A stretch of DNA of 5,665 nucleotides from the NCBI GenBank assembly GCA_018882645.1, contig VERM01000120.1, positions 1 through 5,665 on the forward strand, written 5' to 3'. Under the pieces are notes generated by a model. That model saw only the letters and a list, made by a program, of their open reading frames with translations. It was not told the DNA's origin and searched no databases. Source of the stretch: Ferruginibacter sp. GTDB lineage: Bacteria; Bacteroidota; Bacteroidia; Chitinophagales; Chitinophagaceae. Positions 1 through 5,665 of the stretch are shown here, in pieces. Each line of letters opens with the position of its first letter. The stretch's first letter is position 1. The position numbers and the translations under genes are program-made.

Positions 1-348
1 CTATTACCATTAAAATTTATCACATTCTTGATTAACAAATCTAAACCGGCTAAATGGTCAACGACGGACTCACGTAAGGAAGAAATGATAATGAATTTTC
101 CGGTACCAAATTCAAGAGAAGAAATTATTGAATTCATCACTTTATCTGTAAGCAAAATTCAAAATATTAGTACTCTGAAACGACTTGACGAAGAAGGAAA
201 ATATATTGCCAAATGGAACACTATTTGGAAGAAAAAAGCAGAGCAAGTATTTACAAAAGCAAAACTTTCAATGAACGATGACAAATCAACAATCCAATCC
301 ATTGAACAAATGCTTATTGATGCCAAAGTAATTACACGGAAAAATTAA
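1..348 (+). CDS. hypothetical protein, C-terminal part, probably cut by the left edge
   Basis: I do not recognise this protein. The reading frame is open from base 1 to the TAA at 346-348 with no upstream stop in the window, so the gene may begin outside it. Candidate internal starts are a TTG at 28 and ATGs at 85 and 91; an AAGGA at 76-80 precedes the ATGs, which weakly favours a short 85- or 87-residue version. The segment from the ATG at 91 opens with NFPVPNSREEIIEFI, followed by a lysine- and glutamate-rich, mostly helical-looking stretch including KWNTIWKKKAEQ. There is no signal peptide or clear membrane segment after residue 30 of the frame, although the first ten codons (LLPLKFITFL) are hydrophobic and could be the end of a membrane helix of a longer protein. 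I infer a cytosolic helical C-terminal domain. The region is very AT-rich: 14 of 60 bases are G or C at 121-180. Confidence 0.55.
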   Translation, partial: LLPLKFITFLINKSKPAKWSTTDSRKEEMIMNFPVPNSREEIIEFITLSVSKIQNISTLKRLDEEGKYIAKWNTIWKKKAEQVFTKAKLSMNDDKSTIQSIEQMLIDAKVITRKN

Positions 349-537
349 TTTTTGGTGCAATTTATTAAGCAGAAGTTGGATTCAGTATGTTATTAACTGT
401 TGTCAATTCCGTTTAATCCTTCATTGCAGTAAGTTTCCTAGAATCTTACTGCTAAATAAAAGTTGAACTCAAATACAATTGGAAATTTCAACGTTATTAT
501 TACAGTATTCGATTGAAATTCAAAAAAATATTTTTAT
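349..537. other. AT-rich intergenic region between the first and second + strand genes
   Basis: This 189-base non-coding stretch separates the lysine-rich gene from the exported-protein pair and should contain the promoter of that pair. It holds a 27-nt hairpin at 426-452 and three short TTGA/TCAA dyads at 463-472, 479-491 and 513-523. I looked for the Bacteroidota promoter pattern (a TTG near -33 and TAnnTTTG near -7) and found only imperfect matches, so no promoter is called. Immediately before the ATG at 538 is a run of seven A residues followed by ATATTTTTAT, with no Shine-Dalgarno sequence. That is normal for translation starts in this phylum. Confidence 0.6.
426..452. repeat. perfect 8-bp inverted repeat forming a 27-nt hairpin
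   Basis: GCAGTAAG at 426-433 is the exact reverse complement of CTTACTGC at 445-452. Between them, after one T-T mismatch, TTC (435-437) can pair with GAA (441-443) around a CTA loop. The whole element is therefore an almost continuous 12-position stem with a three-base loop. It starts 77 bases after the stop codon of the preceding gene and 86 bases before the ATG at 538. No run of T follows it on either strand (TAAATAAAAG on the + side), so it is not a classic intrinsic terminator. It could still be a transcript 3' end, an mRNA-stabilising hairpin, an operator for a dimeric regulator, or the remnant of a small mobile repeat. Confidence 0.6.
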
Positions 538-891
538 ATGAAAACTTTAATTTTTTTATCGCTGGTGCTTATTATTGGTAACACAACATTTGCTCAATCA
601 AAACCATACCAAAACGGCTCATATGACTTTGGAGTATTTGACAAAGAATATTCAAAAACAACCGCTCGCTGCATAGTGACAATCAAAGGGAATTCCGTGA
701 TTGCTACGGTCAGTGAAAATCTCTACGGGAATATATATCGTATAAATCAAGTTATTTATAAAGGGAAAATCATCAAAAAAGGTGGCTTGTATTATATTAT
801 AGAAAAGAACTCTCCCCCCATTTCAAGCGAAGACTTTGAATATTCAACTTCCCGAATCGACTTTAACCGAGGATTAATTATTCATAATTAA
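538..891 (+). CDS. small secreted protein of unknown function (signal peptide)
   Basis: This encodes a 117-residue protein that I cannot assign to a family. Residues 1-19 are a textbook Sec signal peptide: MKT, a hydrophobic core LIFLSLVLIIG, then TTFAQ. Cleavage is most likely between Ala19 and Gln20, the usual Bacteroidota arrangement, which would leave a mature protein of about 98 residues in the periplasm or outside the cell. The mature part alternates short polar turns with beta-type strands (ARCIVTIKG, SVIATVSENLYG, YKGKIIKKGGLYYIIE), suggesting a small beta-rich fold. It has a single cysteine (Cys45), so no internal disulfide is possible. No catalytic motif is evident. The ATG at 538 is chosen because it places the signal peptide exactly at the N-terminus. 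The next gene starts six bases after the stop, so the two are probably co-transcribed. Confidence 0.75.
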   Translation: MKTLIFLSLVLIIGNTTFAQSKPYQNGSYDFGVFDKEYSKTTARCIVTIKGNSVIATVSENLYGNIYRINQVIYKGKIIKKGGLYYIIEKNSPPISSEDFEYSTSRIDFNRGLIIHN

Positions 892-897
892 TATCAA

Positions 898-1242
898 ATG
901 AAAAAACTTTTCCCATATCTACTTTTATTTTGCATTAGTTCAATTTATAGTTGTAAGAAATGCAAGAATGAAGATCCTCAAGCGAGGATAATTAATAAGG
1001 GAACAGAAAAAGCAAGTGTTCAAATAAAAACCTCCGGAGGTAATACAGTTAACATAAACAATGTAGATCCTGGAACAGCGTCTGTTTATTCTGCTTTTTC
1101 ACAAGGACAGGTTACATTTACGATAACGGTTGACAATATCAATGTTGAAAAAACAATTAATTTGAATCAGTGTTATTATTATGATATTTCAATAGATGCG
1201 AATAATATAATATCATATACCTCAATAAACAGGAACGAATAA
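898..1242 (+). CDS. small predicted lipoprotein of unknown function
   Basis: This encodes a 114-residue protein with a lipoprotein-type N-terminus: MKK, a hydrophobic stretch LFPYLLLFCISSIYS, then Cys19. The lipobox reads Ile-Tyr-Ser-Cys. The -3 Ile and -1 Ser fit signal peptidase II, while Tyr at -2 is atypical, so lipidation is likely but not certain. The mature protein begins CKKCKNED. I do not see a recognised Bacteroidota surface-export signal directly after the cysteine, so inner-leaflet versus surface location is open. Residues 30-110 look like a small beta-sandwich with evenly spaced strands (ARIINKG, KASVQIKTSGGNTVNI, QVTFTITVDN, CYYYDISID). Cys22 and Cys92 could form a disulfide. 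Dense Asn, Ser and Thr fit an exported protein. The gene lies six bases after the secreted-protein gene and ends tail to tail with gltD. The function is unknown. Composition is AT-rich, with 13 G or C in the 60 bases at 1141-1200. Confidence 0.75.
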   Translation: MKKLFPYLLLFCISSIYSCKKCKNEDPQARIINKGTEKASVQIKTSGGNTVNINNVDPGTASVYSAFSQGQVTFTITVDNINVEKTINLNQCYYYDISIDANNIISYTSINRNE

Positions 1243-1268
1243 AATTACGGCACTTTTACTTTTTATTC
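1237..1268. terminator. possible weak bidirectional terminator between convergent genes
   Basis: GAATAAAA at 1237-1244 is the exact reverse complement of TTTTATTC at 1261-1268. The 16-base interior contains the small GC-richer patch ACGGCAC. The repeat spans both stop codons: the TAA at 1240-1242 of the lipoprotein gene and the stop of gltD at 1263-1265 on the other strand. On the + strand it is followed by a further T-rich run (ATTTTTTTC). The stem is made almost entirely of A-T pairs and would be weak, so its role is inferred mainly from the position between converging transcripts. No better terminator is visible within the 20-base gap. Confidence 0.3.
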
Positions 1269-2798
1269 ATTTTTTTCAACCCCAAACGCCACATATCTTG
1301 CCACCGGCGTATCATCAGTAGTATCCAGCATAGATTTGCCCATTAAAAATTCATCTACTTTTTGTGCGCAATCACGGCCCTCTTTGATAGCCCATACCAC
1401 CAACGATTGTCCTCTTCTCATATCACCTGCAGAAAAAATTTTTGACATGCTCGTCTGATAATTTTTTTCTGAAGCTCTTACATTGCCGCGATCGTCCAGC
1501 TCCAGTTCCAGCTCACGAATCATTCCCTCATGCTGAGGATGCACAAAGCCCATCGCCAGCAACACCATATCACATGAAATAATCCGTTCAGATCCGGTAA
1601 CTTCTATAAATTTAAAAGGACGACCATTCTCCGTCTTCCATTCCAAATCCACTAGCTTCAAACCGGTGAGTTGTCCGTTGTCATTGCCGATGAACTCTTT
1701 TGTTGCCACGGCCCATTTCCTGTCGCAACCCTCTTCATGTGAAGAGGTATTTTTTAACAACATCGGATACGTTGGCCAAGGCATTGACTCGTTTCTGTTT
1801 TCTGGCGGCTTGGGCAACAACTCAAACTGGACGATAGATTTGGCTTTATGTCTGTTACTTGTACCTACACAGTCACTGCCAGTATCACCACCTCCGATGA
1901 CAATCACATTTTTACCGGTAGCAAGCAACTCATAATCCAATAAATTGCTTTCCAAAGATGCAGAATGGTCATCTTTAAAAGGAGACAGGCCTGCCGTTCT
2001 TTTGTTCTGTTGTTTTAAAAATTCCATCGCGAAATGGATGCCTTTCAAATCTCTTCCAGGAATATCAAGATTTCTGGGGGTAGTAGATCCCCCAGCTAAA
2101 ACAATTGCATGAAATTCACGAAGCAAATCATTGATAGAAATATTTACACCTACATTAGAACGACATTTGAAAGACACCCCTTCTTCTTCCATAATTTTTA
2201 TTCTTCTGTCAATCACCCATTTCTCCAGTTTGAAATCCGGAATTCCATAACGTAACAATCCACCGGGTTTGTCATCACGTTCAAATACTGTAATAGTGTG
2301 CCCTGCATGATTCAACTGCGCTGCAGCCGCCAAACCGGCAGGTCCGCTTCCTATAACTGCTACCTTCTTACCGGTTCGGACAATATTTTTTCTTGGCTGC
2401 ACAAAGCCTTTCTCAAAAGCGATTTCAATGATGTGTCGCTCGATTTCTTCAATGGCGATTGCCGGCTGATTGATGCCGAGTACACAAGCTGTTTCGCAAG
2501 GCGCGGGACAGATGCGTCCAGTAAATTCAGGGAAATTATTTGTAGAGGAAAGGATTTCGTATGCTTCTTTCCATGATTCGCGATAGACTGCATCATTGAA
2601 CTCGGGAATCATATTTCCCAATGGGCAACCATTATGACAAAAAGGTATACCGCAATTCATACAACGCGCCGATTGCTGGTTGAGTTTTTCAGGAGTATAA
2701 CGTTCTACAAATTCATTATAGTCGTTCACCCGCTCAGACACAGGTCTTTTTGCAGGCAGCTCACGATTAAACTCTAAAAATCCTGTTACTTTACCCAT
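1263..2798 (-). CDS. gltD: glutamate synthase small (beta) subunit, NAD(P)H-dependent
   Basis: This 511-residue protein is the electron-input subunit of glutamate synthase. It oxidises NAD(P)H at FAD and delivers electrons through [4Fe-4S] clusters to the GltB subunit, which makes glutamate from glutamine and 2-oxoglutarate in the cytosol. The N-terminal ferredoxin-like domain carries the expected cysteines: 46, 49, 54, 58 and then 97, 101, 105 (CPAPCETAC). The FAD dinucleotide fold is VAVIGSGPAGLAAA (147-160) with the acidic FERD at 172-175. The NAD(P)H fold is VIVIGGGDTGSDC (298-310). The C-terminal FAD motif is FSAGDMRRGQSLVVWAI (455-471). It is somewhat longer than the roughly 470-490 residues usual for GltD, owing to a longer linker around 262-290 and a tail of about 25 residues past the last conserved helix. 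The start at 2798 gives the standard MGKVTGFLEF opening; no Shine-Dalgarno motif precedes it. It lies 41 bases downstream of gltB and is probably co-transcribed with it. Cofactor preference (NADPH or NADH) cannot be read with certainty. Confidence 0.97.
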   Translation of the reverse strand: MGKVTGFLEFNRELPAKRPVSERVNDYNEFVERYTPEKLNQQSARCMNCGIPFCHNGCPLGNMIPEFNDAVYRESWKEAYEILSSTNNFPEFTGRICPAPCETACVLGINQPAIAIEEIERHIIEIAFEKGFVQPRKNIVRTGKKVAVIGSGPAGLAAAAQLNHAGHTITVFERDDKPGGLLRYGIPDFKLEKWVIDRRIKIMEEEGVSFKCRSNVGVNISINDLLREFHAIVLAGGSTTPRNLDIPGRDLKGIHFAMEFLKQQNKRTAGLSPFKDDHSASLESNLLDYELLATGKNVIVIGGGDTGSDCVGTSNRHKAKSIVQFELLPKPPENRNESMPWPTYPMLLKNTSSHEEGCDRKWAVATKEFIGNDNGQLTGLKLVDLEWKTENGRPFKFIEVTGSERIISCDMVLLAMGFVHPQHEGMIRELELELDDRGNVRASEKNYQTSMSKIFSAGDMRRGQSLVVWAIKEGRDCAQKVDEFLMGKSMLDTTDDTPVARYVAFGVEKNE

Positions 2799-2839
2799 AA
2801 TGCTTTTATATTTCTTTAGGAATGAGTATTCATTACAAA
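2799..2839 (-). other. gltB-gltD intercistronic spacer
   Basis: This 41-base, AT-rich gap lies between the TAG stop of gltB and the ATG of gltD. It contains a minor dyad at 2821-2834, AATGA-GTAT-TCATT, a five-base stem with a four-base loop that is too weak to act as a terminator. Read on the - strand, the bases before the gltD ATG are CCTAAAGAAATATAAAAGCATT, which is A-rich with no AGGAGG-like motif. No promoter was recognised here, so gltD most likely depends on transcription from upstream of gltB. Confidence 0.5.
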
Positions 2840-5665
2840 CTATTTAGTGACCAAATTTTTCTCTTTAAATGCGAGCGCTTTTTTATAATCTCTGGGAAAA
2901 ACTTTTATGAAATATTTTAGTTGATTATCAAAATCAGCAAGAATAAATTTAGCCACACTGCTTTTCGTACATGCAACATGTTCAGAAAGTAAAGCACGAA
3001 GCTCCTGATGATCCGATTCATCGGGCTGATCCAGATCAACCATTTCCTTGTTGCAGTTTTCGTGGAAAATATTATTTACATCATACACATAAGCAATACC
3101 GCCACTCATACCGGCAGCAAAGTTTTTACCCACCGCTCCCAGCACAACTACTTGTCCTCCGGTCATGTATTCGCAACCGTGATCTCCTACCCCTTCCACC
3201 ACTGCAGTAGCTCCGGAATTTCTCACGGCAAAGCGTTCGCCTGCCTTACCTCTGATATAGCAGCTTCCGGAGGTTGCGCCATACAATGCCACATTGCCAA
3301 TGATGATGTTTTCTTCCGGAGTAAATGAGGCTTTCTGTGACGGATAGACGAATAGTTTTGCTCCGCTCAATCCTTTCCCGAAATAATCATTGGCATCTCC
3401 TTCCAATTCAAGTGTTACGCCATTGGTATTGAAAGCACCGAAACTTTGTCCGGCTGTTCCGTTGAATTTAAAATGTATTGTGTTGTCAGGTAGTCCGGCT
3501 GACTGATATTTTTTGGAAATCTCATTCGACAACATGGTACCAACCGTACGGTTGATGTTTTTAATATCAAAACTTGCAGTCACTTTTTGCTGACGCTCCA
3601 AAGCAGGTTTGGCTGCTTCCAGTAATTGCCAGTCAAGGATTTTATTTAATTCATGATCCTGTATTTCAGTATTGTATAAATCGGCAGGAGAAGCGGCGGG
3701 TTCTTTATATAAAATGGGAGAAGCATCAATCTTGCTATACTTCCAGTGATTGATGTCATTTCTTTTCTCCAGACAATCTACTTGTCCGATCATTTCGTTG
3801 ACAGTCCTGAAACCCAATTGCGCCATGATCTCACGCAATTCTTCCGTAAGGAATTTAAATAAATTAACCACATGCTCTGCGTTGCCTTCAAAGCGACTGC
3901 GTAAAACAGGATCCTGAGTGGCAATGCCAACGGGACAAGTATTTAGATGACATTTGCGCATCATGATACACCCTTCTGTAACCAGCGCAGCTGTAGCCAC
4001 GCCCCACTCTTCAGCGCCGAGTAATGTGGCAATGGCAATATCTTTACCTGTTTTCAATTGTCCGTCTGTCTGCAATACTACCCTACTGCGCAATTTGTTT
4101 TTTACCAGCGTTTGATTGGCTTCAGCCAGTCCCAATTCCCATGGCAGACCTGCGTGTTTTATTGAAGTAAGCGGAGAAGCGCCCGTTCCACCATCATGAC
4201 CGGAAATCAATATCACATCTGCTTTTGCCTTGGCAACTCCAGCCGCAATTGTACCCACGCCGCTCTTACTCACCAGCTTCACATTGATACGTGCGGTGCG
4301 ATTGGCATTTTTCAAATCAAAAATCAACTGCGCCAAATCTTCGATAGAATAAATATCGTGATGTGGCGGCGGAGAAATCAATCCTACTCCTGGTGTGGCG
4401 TGACGTACTTTACCAATCCATTCATCTACTTTATGTCCGGGTAACTGACCACCTTCACCCGGTTTAGCTCCTTGTGCCATTTTAATTTGCAGCTCATCCG
4501 CCTGCGTAAGATAATTGCTTGTAACGCCGAACCTTGCGGAAGCTACCTGCTTGATGGCACTGCGCATACTGTCTCCGTTTTCAAGAAGATTATAGCGTAT
4601 TTCATCTTCGCCTCCTTCGCCTGTATTGCTTTTTCCTCCTAGTCTGTTCATGGCAATAGCCAGTGTGCTGTGGGCCTCATGGGATATAGAACCGAAGCTC
4701 ATGGCGCCTGTAGCAAATCTTTTATAAATATTTTCAGCCGGCTCCACTTCATCAATTGAAATAGGCGGGCGATCAAATTTAAATTGAAACAAACTGCGAA
4801 GCGTGCAAGCTTTTTCAGTTTGCTCATTTACCAGTTTGGAATATTTTTTAAACGTAGCATAATCATTCATTCTGGTAGAATACTGCAAAAGATGTATCGT
4901 TTGGGGATTGAATAAATGAAATTCTCCTTTTCTCTTCCAGTGATACAAACCACCTACCTGCAGTTGTTCTGTTTGCAACGTCTTATTGGAAAAAGCAAAA
5001 CGATGCTTGGCCAGATTTTCCATGGCGATTTCATCGAGCCCCATTCCTTCAATGCGAGAAATGGCGCCAGTGAAATATTTGTCCACCACAGTTTTATTCA
5101 AACCAACGATTTCAAATATTTGAGCACCCTGATAAGATTGCAATGTAGAGATGCCCATTTTAGAAAACACTTTCAGCAGACCTTCATTCACTGCTTTGAT
5201 ATAGTTTTTCTTGAGATCTTCCACATCGAGATTGGTTTTAATTTTTCCGGACAACTTCATATCTCTAATACTTGACAGCGCGAGATATGGATTGATAGCG
5301 GTTGCCCCGAAACCAATCAAACAGGCAAAATGATGCACTTCCCAAACGTCGCCGGCTTCCACTACCAGTCCCACTTTCCCTCTCAACCCTTTTCTGATCA
5401 GATGATGATGCACTGCAGAGATAGCAAGCAATGAAGAGATTGGCGCATGTTCAGAATCTATGGCACGATCGGTAAGAATCAACACCTCAAAACCATCTTC
5501 TACAGCATCAACTGCATAACGGCAAATTCTGTCGAGCGCTTTTTGCAACGAGCCGGCTTTGTTATCGGCACGGAAATACATCTGCAATGTCTTCGCCTGA
5601 AAAATTCCTGTATCTATACTTCTGATTTTTTCCAAATCATAATTGCTCAGTACAGGATGTTTCAA
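2840..5665 (-). CDS. gltB: glutamate synthase large (alpha) subunit, 3' part, cut by the right edge
   Basis: This is the C-terminal 941 residues of the large glutamate synthase subunit; the family is about 1,500 residues long. The N-terminal glutaminase domain with its nucleophilic cysteine, roughly the first third, lies beyond base 5665. The visible part starts with HPVLSNYDLEKIRSID, the beginning of the central domain (about 1-215 of the fragment). The FMN-binding synthase domain follows (about 240-625), with GEGGEDEIRYNL (349-360), KPGEGGQLPGHKV (401-413), SPPPHHDIYSIEDLA (431-445), SGHDGGTGASPLTS (488-501) and QTDGQLKTG (532-540). The [3Fe-4S] ligands are Cys566, Cys572 and Cys577 in the family spacing Cx5Cx4C (bases 3935-3970). 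The C-terminal beta-helix with its repeated Gly-x-x-x-Gly pattern covers about 690-880 (FGKGLSGAKLFVYP, GVGDHGCEYMTGG, FAAGMSGGIAYVYD). The domain order and motifs show a protein intact up to its TAG stop. The codon at the window edge is TTG (Leu) and is not a start. gltD follows 41 bases downstream as its partner subunit. Confidence 0.97.
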   Translation of the reverse strand: MKHPVLSNYDLEKIRSIDTGIFQAKTLQMYFRADNKAGSLQKALDRICRYAVDAVEDGFEVLILTDRAIDSEHAPISSLLAISAVHHHLIRKGLRGKVGLVVEAGDVWEVHHFACLIGFGATAINPYLALSSIRDMKLSGKIKTNLDVEDLKKNYIKAVNEGLLKVFSKMGISTLQSYQGAQIFEIVGLNKTVVDKYFTGAISRIEGMGLDEIAMENLAKHRFAFSNKTLQTEQLQVGGLYHWKRKGEFHLFNPQTIHLLQYSTRMNDYATFKKYSKLVNEQTEKACTLRSLFQFKFDRPPISIDEVEPAENIYKRFATGAMSFGSISHEAHSTLAIAMNRLGGKSNTGEGGEDEIRYNLLENGDSMRSAIKQVASARFGVTSNYLTQADELQIKMAQGAKPGEGGQLPGHKVDEWIGKVRHATPGVGLISPPPHHDIYSIEDLAQLIFDLKNANRTARINVKLVSKSGVGTIAAGVAKAKADVILISGHDGGTGASPLTSIKHAGLPWELGLAEANQTLVKNKLRSRVVLQTDGQLKTGKDIAIATLLGAEEWGVATAALVTEGCIMMRKCHLNTCPVGIATQDPVLRSRFEGNAEHVVNLFKFLTEELREIMAQLGFRTVNEMIGQVDCLEKRNDINHWKYSKIDASPILYKEPAASPADLYNTEIQDHELNKILDWQLLEAAKPALERQQKVTASFDIKNINRTVGTMLSNEISKKYQSAGLPDNTIHFKFNGTAGQSFGAFNTNGVTLELEGDANDYFGKGLSGAKLFVYPSQKASFTPEENIIIGNVALYGATSGSCYIRGKAGERFAVRNSGATAVVEGVGDHGCEYMTGGQVVVLGAVGKNFAAGMSGGIAYVYDVNNIFHENCNKEMVDLDQPDESDHQELRALLSEHVACTKSSVAKFILADFDNQLKYFIKVFPRDYKKALAFKEKNLVTK

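Noticed and set aside
346..354. TAATTTTTG as a -7 promoter element (TAnnTTTG) just at the end of the first gene
   Set aside because: It has one base too many relative to the Bacteroidota consensus and lies almost 200 bases upstream of the next start codon, so it was not called.
814..819. Run of six C residues inside the secreted-protein gene, as a possible phase-variation or frameshift site
   Set aside because: Six bases is short for slippage-driven switching, and the frame continues without disruption to a stop that fits the tight spacing to the next gene. I have no homologue alignment showing a frameshift.
2298..2596. Open frames overlapping gltD on both strands (2298-2576 on + and 2360-2596 on -), plus one at 1666-1935 on +
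   Set aside because: They overlap the iron-sulfur and nucleotide-binding coding regions of gltD in other frames and show no independent protein signature.
4916..5275. A 119-codon open frame on the + strand opposite gltB, with similar ones at 4196-4444, 3008-3328 and 2971-3210
   Set aside because: Each lies wholly antisense to a strongly conserved gltB segment. The translations are rich in His, Ser and Phe with no recognisable domain, as expected of the opposite strand of a real gene.
5663..5665. TTG codon at the right edge as a possible start for a short GltB-like protein
   Set aside because: The encoded sequence begins in the middle of the GltB architecture, at the central domain. The frame is open to the edge, so this is an internal leucine of a longer gene.
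1..5665. CRISPR array, tRNA, rRNA, insertion sequence or riboswitch
   Set aside because: I saw no regularly spaced direct repeats, tRNA-like cloverleaf, rRNA sequence, transposase gene or recognisable riboswitch core. The only non-coding stretch over 100 bases is 349-537.

Overview
The window looks like a chromosomal segment of a Bacteroidota bacterium, possibly from the Chitinophagales or Sphingobacteriales. The reasons are a secreted protein whose signal peptide ends in the phylum's typical Phe-Ala-Gln, a small lipoprotein with a very short signal, start codons preceded by A/T-rich sequence rather than a Shine-Dalgarno motif, and glutamate synthase sequences that resemble my recollection of Bacteroidota homologues. 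No database search was possible, so the placement is an inference.

The layout is two convergent blocks. On the + strand, the left 1.25 kb is AT-rich. It holds the 3' part of a small lysine-rich protein of unknown function (open to the left edge, ending at 348) and a 189-base intergenic stretch with a strong 27-nt hairpin at 426-452. After these comes a close-packed pair of short genes: a secreted protein (538-891) and, six bases later, a predicted lipoprotein (898-1242). None of the three has a recognised function.

On the - strand, the right 4.4 kb holds the glutamate synthase (GOGAT) genes, transcribed right to left: gltB (large subunit, truncated by the right edge, ending at 2840), a 41-base spacer, then gltD (small subunit, 2798-1263). 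GltB and GltD together make glutamate from 2-oxoglutarate and glutamine. GltD oxidises NAD(P)H and passes electrons through iron-sulfur clusters to the FMN in GltB. Paired with glutamine synthetase, this is the main ammonia-assimilation route. All iron-sulfur cysteines and nucleotide-binding motifs expected in the visible parts are present, so the enzyme looks functional. The amidotransferase domain of GltB and the operon promoter lie outside the window.

The two blocks meet tail to tail with only 20 bases between stop codons, where an AT-rich inverted repeat spans both gene ends. I see no CRISPR array, tRNA, rRNA, transposase or recognisable defence system. The only unexplained material is the left AT-rich block, and I found no convincing sign of a novel system there beyond the small exported-protein pair.
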